From assembly GCF_000771875.1 (NCBI RefSeq), contig NZ_JPXX01000010.1, positions 1 through 64,000 of the forward strand: a stretch of DNA of 64,000 nucleotides, in the 5' to 3' direction. The DNA comes from Gallibacterium genomosp. 1. GTDB taxonomy: Bacteria > Pseudomonadota > Gammaproteobacteria > Enterobacterales > Pasteurellaceae. Position numbers and translations under genes: made by a program. The number at the start of each line of letters is the position of its first letter. Position 1 is the stretch's first letter. This document shows positions 8,615 through 17,465 of this stretch, one piece after another. Under the pieces are notes generated by a model. That model was not told where the DNA came from, did not search any database, and worked only from the letters and a program-made list of their open reading frames with translations.

Positions 8615-9178
8615 TTATTCAGATTTTAAGTCAGAATATAAACGACGTTGTAATTGGTAATTCTGCAAAATTTCATTTAAACGTTTATTTTGCTGTTCCA
8701 ACTGTTCTTTGCTCGGCACATTTTTATGCGAAACATTATAGCTAACTTCTTGAACCGATTGTGTAAACGGCAAAGTTTGTAACGCTGGAGAAACGGTAGT
8801 TTCTGTTTCAGAACCTTTATTCAAATTCTGGATGCTAAACACAGCGATTAAACAAACACTTGCAGCCACTGCGGTTTGCACAACAGGAACGACATATTTT
8901 TTCGCTTTAGCCCAGAAAGAAACTTTCGGCATTGCCGCAGTTTCTGGTTTCGGCTGTTCTTGCAACTGAACGGTTGTCTCTTGTTCAATTAATACTGCCA
9001 TTCTTTCTGTAAAAGAAGTATCAAGTATGACTTCACTTTCATTGCGCATCACTGAACGTGCAATATGTAAAGTTGACCACGTCTGCTGTAACACTTTATC
9101 TTGACAAAGACTTTCGACAAAGCCACGTTCTACGTCTTCACCATCCATATAAGCTGAAAGTTGTTCTTTATTTTGCAT
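8615..9178 (-). CDS. rseA: Anti-sigma-E factor RseA
   Basis: A single-pass inner-membrane protein that holds sigma-E inactive until it is cut by DegS and RseP. The start at 9178 (MQNKEQLSAYMDGED) has an AAGGCGGA ribosome site; a TTG seven codons upstream is in frame but has none. The 187-residue product has the RseA_N domain with the MDGE motif, a Trp-rich helix (QTWSTLHIARSVMRNE), one membrane segment (about residues 98-117) and a C-terminal periplasmic domain. It sits between rpoE and rseB, the expected order. Confidence 0.94.
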   Translation of the reverse strand: MQNKEQLSAYMDGEDVERGFVESLCQDKVLQQTWSTLHIARSVMRNESEVILDTSFTERMAVLIEQETTVQLQEQPKPETAAMPKVSFWAKAKKYVVPVVQTAVAASVCLIAVFSIQNLNKGSETETTVSPALQTLPFTQSVQEVSYNVSHKNVPSKEQLEQQNKRLNEILQNYQLQRRLYSDLKSE

Positions 9179-9199
9179 AATTTCCGCCTTTCCATTCAA

Positions 9200-9775
9200 T
9201 TAATGTTTCACCAACGGTGCTAATTGATTTTCAATAAATTCTCTTGCTCTAAAAATTCGAGAACGCACTGTACCGACTGGGCAATCCATCACATCTGCGA
9301 TCTCTTCGTAACTCATTCCTTCAAGTTCTCGTAACGTGATCGCGGTTTTTAATTCATCTGGTAATTCATTGATAGTTTTAAACACGATCTCTTTCAATTC
9401 ATCAGATAGAATCAAATGCTCCGGCGTATCAATATTACGTAACTTCGCTCCAGCATCAAAACTTTCCGCATCTTCCGCCAAAACATCTTCCGTTGGTGGA
9501 CGACGCCCTTGTGTCATCAAGTAATTTTTTGCTGTATTCACGGCAATACGGTAAAGCCATGTATAAAAAGCACTCTCACCGCGGAATGTATCCAAAGAAC
9601 GATACGCTTTAATAAACGTTTCTTGAGCAACATCCGGAATATCATTAGCTGATACGTAACGAGTCAATAATCCAGCGACTTTATTTTGATAACGTGCAAC
9701 CAACAAATTAAATGCTTTTTTATCGCCTTGCTGCGCTCTTTCCACCAAAATTTGATCTGTTAGTTGTTCACTCAT
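9200..9775 (-). CDS. rpoE: RNA polymerase sigma-E factor (extracytoplasmic stress)
   Basis: ECF sigma factor of 191 residues directing the envelope-stress regulon. Region 2 is visible in VARYQNKVAGLLTRYV, DVAQETFIKAYRSLDTFRGES and FYTWLYRIAVNTAKNYL. Region 4 is visible in LPDELKTAITLRELEGMSYEEIAD and CPVGTVRSRIFRAREFI. The ATG follows GGAGATTTCACTTAG. It heads the operon with rseABC and is preceded by a promoter with sigma-E consensus elements, so it is very likely self-activated. Length and sequence are typical of enteric and Pasteurellaceae RpoE. Confidence 0.97.
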   Translation of the reverse strand: MSEQLTDQILVERAQQGDKKAFNLLVARYQNKVAGLLTRYVSANDIPDVAQETFIKAYRSLDTFRGESAFYTWLYRIAVNTAKNYLMTQGRRPPTEDVLAEDAESFDAGAKLRNIDTPEHLILSDELKEIVFKTINELPDELKTAITLRELEGMSYEEIADVMDCPVGTVRSRIFRAREFIENQLAPLVKH

Positions 9776-9859
9776 CTAAGTGAAATCTCCATTTTTATCT
9801 TTATCTAACAGCTTCCCAAAACGGTCTGTAAGTTACACAGCAAGCAATGCATTGAACTG

Positions 9860-9886
9860 TTAGAGTTCAAAATTTAATAAAAGTTC
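9860..9886 (-). promoter_or_regulatory. Sigma-E-dependent promoter of rpoE
   Basis: Read on the minus strand, GAACTT (plus positions 9881-9886, -35) and TCTAA (9860-9864, -10) are separated by 16 bases, matching the sigma-E consensus (GGAACTT, spacing about 16, TCTGA-like). It lies about 85 bases upstream of the rpoE start codon, as expected for autoregulation. Confidence 0.75.
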
Positions 9887-9917
9887 AAAAATTTAAACAA
9901 AAAGTTTTTAGAGCTTC

Positions 9918-10169
9918 TCAAGATGCGGTCAGTTTCACTTTTATCAAGTTCACCATCTGTTGCAATTTATCGGTAGGTGCTTTTTCTTGATTCATTAACC
10001 ATCGGAATAACTGCGGGTCAGTAAAGGTAAGCAATTCCAAAAAAGTGTCTTTCTGCTCATCAGATAAATGATCAAACTCTTTTTTATAAAATGGCATTAT
10101 CATTTTATCCAGTTCCAACATTCCCCGACGACAGTCCCATTCAATCCTTAATTTATTATAGTGTTTCAT
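9918..10169 (-). CDS. sdhE: FAD assembly factor SdhE
   Basis: A small (83-residue) cytosolic chaperone required for covalent attachment of FAD to succinate dehydrogenase and fumarate reductase flavoproteins. The diagnostic RRGM motif (CRRGMLELD, about residues 13-21) is present, as is the LLTFTDPQLFRWLM segment shared with YgfY/SdhE. No sdh or frd gene is nearby. It is a separate transcription unit upstream of rpoE, in the same direction. Length and motif leave little doubt. Confidence 0.94.
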   Translation of the reverse strand: MKHYNKLRIEWDCRRGMLELDKMIMPFYKKEFDHLSDEQKDTFLELLTFTDPQLFRWLMNQEKAPTDKLQQMVNLIKVKLTAS

Positions 10170-10340
10170 CTTATGCTTCTTTAATTGTGTTAATCATCAA
10201 AGCTGTATCTTATCAATTTTTATCAAGAATAACGAAGAAGAATTAGTAAAGAATTATGATTTTTGCAAAAATGATTATTTGGAATAGAGTTTATCTTTTC
10301 GCTCTTTTGCATAAAACTTTACATCACTGAACACTACCAA

Positions 10341-11456
10341 TTATTCCAAACGTTGATTAAATAACCAACTTGCCACTACTAAAGTACACGCGGCAATAAT
10401 CAGCATCGGATACAAGTTGATCCACACCAATGCAGCGGACATATCTTTCAAAAACAGCCCGTTTACAATAATCAAGAAATGCTTAATCGGGTTGATTTCC
10501 ACCACCCATTGCAACCAATTCGGCATATTTTCTACTGGTGAAGCATAACCAGAAAGTGCCACTGCTGGCACTAAAAAAATAAACGTACCCAAAATCGCTT
10601 GTTGCTGTGTTTTAGAAATTGCAGAAATAAATAAACCTACACCGACCATTGCCAAAATAAATACAAAAATTGCCGCAAACAACAACCAGAAAGATCCTAC
10701 AAACGGCACTTTGAAAACGGTCAATACCAATACAAAAATAATCAGTCCTTCCGCTAAACCGACCATCACTGCCGGAATAGTCTTCCCTAACAGAATCTCC
10801 GCTGGGGTTAGCGGTGAAACCAAGATCTGATCAAAAGTTCCCAACTCTCGTTCTCTAGCAACGGAAAGTGCAGTAACCATCAAAGCCACTAATCCAGCTA
10901 AAATACCGACCAATGCCGGCACCGTGTACCACAAGTGCTGCAAATTTTCATTGAACCAATTTCTGGTCAACACCACGACCGGCAAACCCTGTTTACCCTG
11001 TTGCAATGCCAATTCGGTATTGTATTGCAGAATAATTTGCGCTACATAGTTATGGATAATTTGTGCCGAATTGGAATTTCTCCCATCTAACAACAGCTGA
11101 ATATTTGCCGCCTGCCCCGACAACAGTTTTTGACTGAAATCTGCCGGAAACTGGATTGCCATCAACACGTTTTTATTTGCCAACTGCTGTTGTAACTGCT
11201 GCTCGCTCTGCACATATTGCAACTCGGTAAAGGTGGGTGAAGCTGCAATGCGTTGAATCACTTCGGTGCTATAAACGCCGTGATCTTGGTTATAGACCGC
11301 CACAGAAATATTTTTCACCTCCAATGTGGCAGAATAAGAGAAAAGGAAAAGTTGCAACAATGGCGGCCCAATCAACACCAATCTGCTACGCGGATCACGA
11401 AACAGCGCCAATAACTCTTTGATGATTAATGCCCAAATACGTCCATTGAAAATCAT
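10341..11456 (-). CDS. ybhR: ABC-2 type exporter permease (YbhR-like)
   Basis: A 371-residue inner-membrane subunit of an ABC-2 exporter: one membrane helix near the N-terminus (about 22-45), a large extracytoplasmic domain, then five helices from about residue 175, with the conserved VARERELGTFDQILVSPL motif of this family. It overlaps the preceding permease by 4 bases, forming the operon ybhG-F-S-R with two permeases, a double ATPase and a membrane-fusion protein. E. coli YbhFSR has been linked to cation and drug efflux; the substrate here is unknown. The ybhR/ybhS labels are assigned by order. Confidence 0.85.
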   Translation of the reverse strand: MIFNGRIWALIIKELLALFRDPRSRLVLIGPPLLQLFLFSYSATLEVKNISVAVYNQDHGVYSTEVIQRIAASPTFTELQYVQSEQQLQQQLANKNVLMAIQFPADFSQKLLSGQAANIQLLLDGRNSNSAQIIHNYVAQIILQYNTELALQQGKQGLPVVVLTRNWFNENLQHLWYTVPALVGILAGLVALMVTALSVARERELGTFDQILVSPLTPAEILLGKTIPAVMVGLAEGLIIFVLVLTVFKVPFVGSFWLLFAAIFVFILAMVGVGLFISAISKTQQQAILGTFIFLVPAVALSGYASPVENMPNWLQWVVEINPIKHFLIIVNGLFLKDMSAALVWINLYPMLIIAACTLVVASWLFNQRLE

Positions 11457-12559
11457 ACATCGATCCTTTTATGTGTTTTGCGTTTCGTAAAAAGAAAAGT
11501 CAAAATGCCGATAATCAACATTATGCAGATCGCTTGCGCCAATAATCCCCATACATTGCCAGATAAAAATAACGTTTGCAAAATAGTCACATAATAACGC
11601 ACGCTAAATAGATAGGTCAGCCACTGTATCGGCAACGGCATTGAGCTGATTTCAAACACAAAACCGGACAACATAAAAGCGGGCAAAAAAGCAAATAAAA
11701 TTGCAATTTGTGAAGCAACAAATTGATCCTTTGAAAGCGAAGAGATCAACAATCCTTGCCCTAACGCACAAATCAGGAAAACAGAGGTGGCAATAAACAA
11801 TACCAACAGCGATCCTCTAAACGGCACATCATAATAAAGCGTTGTTACCAAAAAACAGATCAACATTGAACCGATACCCAAAATATAATAAGGGATTAAT
11901 TTTCCTAATAAAATTTGAGTAATGGTTACCGGTGTCGCCATCATTGCTTCCATCGTGCCACGTTCCCATTCTCGTGCAACCACTAGGGCTGTTAATAATG
12001 TACCAATCAAAGTCATTGTAATCGCCATTGAACCCGGCAATAAAAAATGACGGCTTTTTAATTCAGGGTTAAACAGATAACGTTCCTGCAAGCCAATGCC
12101 GCCACTCGCCTCATCAATGGTATTTTGTTGTTGTAACCAATTCTGAATGACACCGCTGGTATAACCGTTAACGAACATTGCTGTATTCGGCTGCGAGCCA
12201 TCGGTTAACACCTGAATTTGCGCCGGTTGTTGCTGTAATAATTGTCGGCTAAATTGCGGCGGAATCACCACAATGCCTTTAATATCGCCAGCGATCAAAT
12301 CCTGATATAAAGCACGGCGATCATCCGCAAAACGGCTGTCTAAAAAGCGTGAATGACGGAATGCGTCAACTAATTCCGTAGCCAATGGTGATGAAGATTG
12401 ATTAACCACGCCGATATTGACTTTGTTGCTGTCCAAATTGATGCCGTAACCAAAAATAAACAACAGAATAAAAGGCAATACAAAAGCAATCAGAATAGAA
12501 GAGGGATCGCGAATAATCTGCAACATCTCTTTATAAACTAACGCCCACAATCGTTTCAT
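11453..12559 (-). CDS. ybhS: ABC-2 type exporter permease (YbhS-like)
   Basis: The second ABC-2 permease, 368 residues, with the same architecture as its downstream neighbour: a membrane helix at about 23-43, a long periplasmic region with the GYTSGVIQNWL segment, then a C-terminal bundle with VAREWERGTMEAMMATPV, the conserved coupling-helix motif. It overlaps the ATPase gene and the next permease by 4 bases each, so all three are translationally coupled. The two permeases presumably form a heterodimer with the double ATPase YbhF. Confidence 0.85.
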   Translation of the reverse strand: MKRLWALVYKEMLQIIRDPSSILIAFVLPFILLFIFGYGINLDSNKVNIGVVNQSSSPLATELVDAFRHSRFLDSRFADDRRALYQDLIAGDIKGIVVIPPQFSRQLLQQQPAQIQVLTDGSQPNTAMFVNGYTSGVIQNWLQQQNTIDEASGGIGLQERYLFNPELKSRHFLLPGSMAITMTLIGTLLTALVVAREWERGTMEAMMATPVTITQILLGKLIPYYILGIGSMLICFLVTTLYYDVPFRGSLLVLFIATSVFLICALGQGLLISSLSKDQFVASQIAILFAFLPAFMLSGFVFEISSMPLPIQWLTYLFSVRYYVTILQTLFLSGNVWGLLAQAICIMLIIGILTFLFTKRKTHKRIDV

Positions 12560-14277
12560 ATTGCCCCCTTAGCCTGATCCTTCGCCTGCACCAATGCAAT
12601 AAAAGCGTCTTCCAATGTAGGTGCCTGCAAGCCCGCCAGCTGCACTGCCTGCTGCTTTAATTCATCCGGTGTGCCGGTCGCAATATTTTCACCGTGATAA
12701 ATCAAACCGATACGATCACAATACTCCGCTTCATCCATAAAATGCGTGGTGACCATCACCGTAACACCTTTGCCCACCATCGCATTGATATGCAGCCAAA
12801 ATTCACGTCTGGTAATCGGATCAACCCCCGAAGTCGGCTCATCCAAAAACAGAATATCCGGCTGATGAATCACAGCACAAGCAAGTGATAACCGCTGTTT
12901 AAACCCTAACGGCAAATCGCCGGCATTCATTTTCAAATAAGGTTTAAAATCAAAAATATCGATCATCATTTCAATACGTTCACGTTGTGCTTTGCCGGTA
13001 ACGCCATATAAACCGGCAAAAAAACGTAAATTTTGTAACACATCTAAATTGCCGTACAGTGAAAAACGTTGTGCCATATAGCCGATTCTGCTGCGTGCCT
13101 GTGAGGTGGCATAACGTAAATTCAAACCGGTAACGAAACATTCTCCGGCAGTCGGCTGCAACAAACCGCACATCATTTTAAATGTGGTCGATTTACCGGC
13201 ACCGTTCGGTCCTAATAAGCCAAAAATCTCACCACGTTTAATCGAAAAGGTATTATCTTTAACCGCGACAAAATCGCCGAATTTTTTGGTTAATCCTTTC
13301 GCATCAATCACCGGTTTGCCATCATCCTGCTTGGCTTCAATCTGCGCTGCCAATGCTGAATTTCCACCGGGACCGCCACCCAAACGATTAATAAAGGCAT
13401 CTTCAAAACAGGGATTAACGGGCTGCCACTTACCTTGCGATAACTGTGGTTTTGCCGCTTCCGGTTTCAACACAATCCGCAAATTACTGCCTTGAATAAT
13501 GCCGTCCATCACCTGATGTTGTTGCAATAAATGAATCAGACTGGCACGCCTGTCTGCCACCGGAATATCGCTTACTTGAAAAACACGGCCTTGCACCGAT
13601 TCCAACAAGCCTTGTGGCGCACCGTCATACAATTTTTTGCCTTCATTCAGCAAAATGACACTATCGCATTTTTCCGCTTCATCCAAATAAGCGGTTGACC
13701 ACAACACTGCCATTCCTTGCTGTACTAACGCTTGCACCAATTTCCACAATTCACGCCGTGAAATCGGATCAACGCCGACACTTGGTTCATCCAGTAATAA
13801 CAGTTTCGGATCGCCGACCAATGCACACGCCAAACCCAATTTTTGTTTCATTCCGCCGGAAAGCTTACCGGCTAAACGCTGTTGAAACGCTGCCAAATCA
13901 GTAAAAGCCAACAATTTGTCAAACTTCTCTTTTCTGGAAGCACCGCTGATTAAACGCAAATCCGCATATAAATTCAGATTTTCGATAACCGTTAAATCTT
14001 CATACAAACCAAATTTCTGCGGCATATAACCACTGATTTGATGAATGGTTTCAGCGTCATCATTGACATTGAGTTGATCGACCGTAATCGTGCCACTATC
14101 TGCCTGCATTAAACCGATAATATGACGAATTAAGGTCGTTTTACCTGCACCGTCCGGCCCAACCAAACCGGTCATTTTGCCGGGAAAAATCTGTGCCGAT
14201 ACAACATCAAGTGCCGGTTTATCCATTCCTTTGAAATGTTTGGTCACCTTATCGATAACCACCATTGCTTGTGACAT
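12556..14277 (-). CDS. ybhF: ABC exporter ATPase with two nucleotide-binding domains (YbhF-like)
   Basis: A 573-residue protein with two ABC domains. The first has Walker A GPDGAGKTT (about 39-47), signature LSGGMKQKLGLA and Walker B LLLLDEPSVGVDP. The second has Walker A GPNGAGKST (about 355-363), the variant signature LPLGFKQRLSLA and Walker B ILFLDEPTSGVDP. The non-canonical second signature, which lacks SGG, is a known feature of related double ATPases, as I recall. Overlaps ybhS by 4 bases and abuts ybhG. It drives the exporter; the substrate is not evident from sequence. Confidence 0.92.
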   Translation of the reverse strand: MSQAMVVIDKVTKHFKGMDKPALDVVSAQIFPGKMTGLVGPDGAGKTTLIRHIIGLMQADSGTITVDQLNVNDDAETIHQISGYMPQKFGLYEDLTVIENLNLYADLRLISGASRKEKFDKLLAFTDLAAFQQRLAGKLSGGMKQKLGLACALVGDPKLLLLDEPSVGVDPISRRELWKLVQALVQQGMAVLWSTAYLDEAEKCDSVILLNEGKKLYDGAPQGLLESVQGRVFQVSDIPVADRRASLIHLLQQHQVMDGIIQGSNLRIVLKPEAAKPQLSQGKWQPVNPCFEDAFINRLGGGPGGNSALAAQIEAKQDDGKPVIDAKGLTKKFGDFVAVKDNTFSIKRGEIFGLLGPNGAGKSTTFKMMCGLLQPTAGECFVTGLNLRYATSQARSRIGYMAQRFSLYGNLDVLQNLRFFAGLYGVTGKAQRERIEMMIDIFDFKPYLKMNAGDLPLGFKQRLSLACAVIHQPDILFLDEPTSGVDPITRREFWLHINAMVGKGVTVMVTTHFMDEAEYCDRIGLIYHGENIATGTPDELKQQAVQLAGLQAPTLEDAFIALVQAKDQAKGAI

Positions 14278-15113
14278 TATTTATCCTCAGCCTGTTTTTC
14301 AATCAATAACGTCACCGGCATACCTTGGCGTAAACCGTTATCACTGTTTTCGACCATAACTTTGAAACGATAAACCAATTCCGTTCTTAACTGTTCGCTT
14401 TCCACATTTTTGGGCGTGAATTCCGCTTGAGGTGAAATAAAACCGATCTGCCCGGTATATTGTGCGCCGCTATCGGTAACGACAGTCACTTTTTGCCCTT
14501 GATAAAGATTGCCCAAATTTGGTTCATCCACATAAGCACGCACCCACACCGGTTTTTGTAATGAAATGGAATAGATCGGTAAGCCGGCATTCACCACGCT
14601 GCCTTTTTCTCGCACTCGGGTTAACACCACGCCGTCACTCGGCGCAATCAATTTGGTATCCGCCAAACGCGTTTCAGCAATCGAAACCAATGATTTGGAA
14701 ATATCCACTTGTGCCAAAGCTCGATCACGAGATGCTACCACATCATCATAGTCCGCATCGGACACCGCATTTTTCTTGATTAAGCCTTGCACACGTTGAT
14801 AAAGTTTTTCTGCTTGCACCAACGCAGCTTCCGCATCCGCCAATTTGGCTTTAGCTAAAATAAGTTCATCCTGAAAGGTTTTCTGTTCTAATGTCGCCAA
14901 CAAATCACCGGCTTTCACTTGATCGCCTTCATCCACCAATAGCTGTTCAACTTTACCGGCAACTTTAAAACCAAGGTTGACATCGCGAATATCAACATTG
15001 CCGTACAACCTAATTTCGCTTTCATTCACGGCTTGTCGTTGGTGTTGTTGGAAAAGATAATAACCGCTTAATCCGATAATAATGAGGAGTAAAAAAATAA
15101 GACTTTTTTTCAT
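14277..15113 (-). CDS. ybhG: HlyD-family membrane fusion (periplasmic adaptor) protein (YbhG-like)
   Basis: A 278-residue adaptor that links the ABC exporter to an outer-membrane channel. One N-terminal membrane anchor (KKSLIFLLLIIIGLSGYYLF, about 2-21) is followed by a lipoyl half (VDEGDQVKAGDLLATLEQ), an alpha-helical hairpin, and the second lipoyl half with APSDGVVLTRVREKGSVV. The ATG at 15113 has AAGGAT upstream and starts directly with the anchor; a start six codons earlier is possible. It is the first gene of the operon, and no cecR-type TetR regulator lies beside it, unlike in E. coli. Confidence 0.9.
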   Translation of the reverse strand: MKKSLIFLLLIIIGLSGYYLFQQHQRQAVNESEIRLYGNVDIRDVNLGFKVAGKVEQLLVDEGDQVKAGDLLATLEQKTFQDELILAKAKLADAEAALVQAEKLYQRVQGLIKKNAVSDADYDDVVASRDRALAQVDISKSLVSIAETRLADTKLIAPSDGVVLTRVREKGSVVNAGLPIYSISLQKPVWVRAYVDEPNLGNLYQGQKVTVVTDSGAQYTGQIGFISPQAEFTPKNVESEQLRTELVYRFKVMVENSDNGLRQGMPVTLLIEKQAEDK

Positions 15114-15289
15114 AGCACAATCCTTAACCATTCCGTTGCATTGTCTACTGTTTGATCATACTCCTCTCGGCAAGGATCTTCATCCACTGCGTCCTGAAAC
15201 TGTGACATTAAACAGAAAATAGTGCTAAATGATAATGATATAGCGGATAATCACTAAAGAAACTATTGATTAACAGGCAAAACTGTTCT

Positions 15290-16021
15290 TTATAACTTCA
15301 AATAGAAAGGTTTAAACATTGGAATGACATCCGAATGGTAGCAATGTTGCTGATCATAAATGGTTAATTCGCTCTGTTTCGGTGATGTTTTGTTGGCTAA
15401 AAAAGCAAAGGTTAATAACATTCTCTGCGGCATTTTTCCCTCTTTGGTAATAACGTGACAAACCTCCGTACAACACAGTTTTGAGGAAGTTGCCGACAAT
15501 TGCTGTTGCAAACAGATACCTGCTTGAAACGGCAACACAAATTGGATTTTGCCCTTTACACTTAAACAATTTTCGGCAGCGAGTAGCCAATCCAAATGGG
15601 ATAAATCGCCAACATAACGCGCGGTTTCTCTGGATTGATCCCGACACTGGCTGGCACTTTCAAAATAGGGCGGATTTGCCACAATAAGATCAAAACGCTG
15701 CGAGCTTTGCCGACAAAATTGCTGCATCGATTGATGATAAATCGTAACGCGCGCCGACCACGGTGAAATCGCTACATTATCAAGTGCCTGACAATAGGCA
15801 TTTTCTTCAATTTCCACGCCGACAATTTGACAATCCGCCGCACTTCTTTGTGCCAGCATCAACGCAATCAATCCGGTACCGCAACCTAAATCCAAGATCC
15901 GATTTGCACCGGCGACATCTGCCCACGCGCCAAGCAAAACCCCGTCTGTGCCTACTTTCATTGCACAGCGGTCGTGGTAAATTTTAAATTGCTTAAATTG
16001 AAAACAGGCTGCTTTCGCCAT
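15290..16021 (-). CDS. trmN6: tRNA1(Val) (adenine-37 N6)-methyltransferase
   Basis: An S-adenosylmethionine-dependent methylase (YfiC/TrmN6) that modifies A37 of tRNA-Val. The reading frame is open for another 86 codons upstream, but that part is antisense to srmB. The family N-terminus FKQFKIYHDRCAMKVGTDGVLLGAW starts just after the ATG at 16021, which gives 243 residues. Motifs: SAM-binding ILDLGCGTGLIALMLAQR and the catalytic NPPY in LIVANPPYFES. The divergent pairing with srmB is the same as in E. coli. Secure. Confidence 0.93.
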   Translation of the reverse strand: MAKAACFQFKQFKIYHDRCAMKVGTDGVLLGAWADVAGANRILDLGCGTGLIALMLAQRSAADCQIVGVEIEENAYCQALDNVAISPWSARVTIYHQSMQQFCRQSSQRFDLIVANPPYFESASQCRDQSRETARYVGDLSHLDWLLAAENCLSVKGKIQFVLPFQAGICLQQQLSATSSKLCCTEVCHVITKEGKMPQRMLLTFAFLANKTSPKQSELTIYDQQHCYHSDVIPMFKPFYLKL

Positions 16022-16112
16022 TGCTAAAATCGCTCTAATCGGGATTGAATAGCGATATTTTAATAAAATTTCGCTATAATTCGAGGCTGATTTTTTATTT
16101 TCGAGAATTTTT

Positions 16113-17456
16113 ATGACCATTTCTAATTTTGATGAATTTGATCTTGATCCACAGCTGCTCAAAGCATTAGCCAAAAAAGGCTTGAATCGTCCAACTGCTA
16201 TCCAGATTGAGGCAATCCCTGCGGCAATGGATGGGCACGATGTGTTGGGCTCTTCGCCGACCGGCACCGGAAAAACCATTGCTTTTTTATTACCGGCTAT
16301 TCAGCATCTATTGGATTTCCCTCGCTGTAAACCGGGCGCACCACGCGTTTTAGTGCTGACACCAACCAGAGAATTGGCAATGCAGGTTGCTGAACAGGCA
16401 CAGCAATTAGCACAATTTACTTCCTTAAGTATTGCCACCATCACCGGCGGCGTCGCCTATCAAAATCACGGCGAAATTTTCAATAAAAATCAAGATATGG
16501 TCATCGCTACCCCCGGACGTTTGCTCCAGTATATTCAGGAAGAAAATTTTGATTGTCGTGCGGTAGAAATCTTAATTTTTGATGAAGCCGATCGAATGTT
16601 GCAAATGGGCTTCGGTCAGGATGCTGAGCGTATTGCCGCTGAAACCCGTTGGCGCAAGCAGACAATGCTCTTCTCCGCCACACTTGAAGGCGAAGAGTTA
16701 AACAATTTTGCACAACGTTTATTGGATAATCCGGTTGAGGTGAATGCAGAACCGAGCCGCCGTGAACGTAAAAAGATTCAACAATGGTATTACCACGCCG
16801 ACAGCAAAGAACACAAAATCAAATTGTTGGCTCGTGTCATTATTGACGAAAAAGTAAGCAGAGGTATTGTATTCGTACGCCATCGTGAAGAAGTGCGTGA
16901 ACTGGCTGAGATTTTGCGTAAACGAGGCATCCGTAGCACCTATTTAGAAGGTGAAATGGCACAAACACAACGCAATAATGCAATTGAGAAATTGCGTGAT
17001 GGCGTAGTAACAATTTTGGTCGCAACCAATGTGGCTGCTCGTGGTATTGATATTGACGACATATCGCACGTTTTCAATTTCGATCTGCCTTATAATGCCG
17101 ATGTTTATTTGCACCGTATCGGGCGCACTGCTCGTGCCGGTAAAAAAGGTTGTGCGATCTCTTTTGTTGAAGCGCACGATTATCCCTTGCTTGGTAAAAT
17201 TTGCCGTTACACCGGTGAAATTCTGAAAGCCAGAGTGATTGAAGATCTTGCGCCTCGTACAAAAGCACCGAAAGTGAATGAAATCAAAAAAGTCATCAAG
17301 AAAAAGAAAGCCCATTTAAAACAAAAACGGCAACAAGCCAAAGAACAAACCAGCAAGAAAAAAGTGAAATTACGTCATCGTGATAGTAAAAATATCGGTA
17401 AACGTCGAGTTCCTACCGCATTGCGTATGGCGCAACAAAATAATTCTGAACAGTAA
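16113..17456 (+). CDS. srmB: ATP-dependent RNA helicase SrmB (DEAD-box)
   Basis: A DEAD-box helicase that assists early 50S ribosome assembly. The 447-residue protein shows the Q motif (RPTAIQ), motif I SSPTGTGKT (about 50-58), PTRELA, motif II FDEADRM (about 155-161), SAT and HRIGRTARAG near residue 335. A basic tail rich in Lys follows (KKVIKKKKAHLKQKRQ), shorter than in DeaD. The length and the divergent arrangement with trmN6 favour SrmB over RhlB or RhlE. glmU follows after 9 bases in the same direction and may be partly co-transcribed. TATAAT at 16075-16080 is a probable -10 element. Confidence 0.95.
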   Translation: MTISNFDEFDLDPQLLKALAKKGLNRPTAIQIEAIPAAMDGHDVLGSSPTGTGKTIAFLLPAIQHLLDFPRCKPGAPRVLVLTPTRELAMQVAEQAQQLAQFTSLSIATITGGVAYQNHGEIFNKNQDMVIATPGRLLQYIQEENFDCRAVEILIFDEADRMLQMGFGQDAERIAAETRWRKQTMLFSATLEGEELNNFAQRLLDNPVEVNAEPSRRERKKIQQWYYHADSKEHKIKLLARVIIDEKVSRGIVFVRHREEVRELAEILRKRGIRSTYLEGEMAQTQRNNAIEKLRDGVVTILVATNVAARGIDIDDISHVFNFDLPYNADVYLHRIGRTARAGKKGCAISFVEAHDYPLLGKICRYTGEILKARVIEDLAPRTKAPKVNEIKKVIKKKKAHLKQKRQQAKEQTSKKKVKLRHRDSKNIGKRRVPTALRMAQQNNSEQ

Positions 17457-17465
17457 GGAGAATTT

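Noticed and set aside
16022-16279. 86-codon N-terminal extension of trmN6 overlapping srmB
   Set aside because: It is antisense to the start of srmB, lacks similarity to the family N-terminus and has no ribosome site; the ATG at 16021 gives the standard length.
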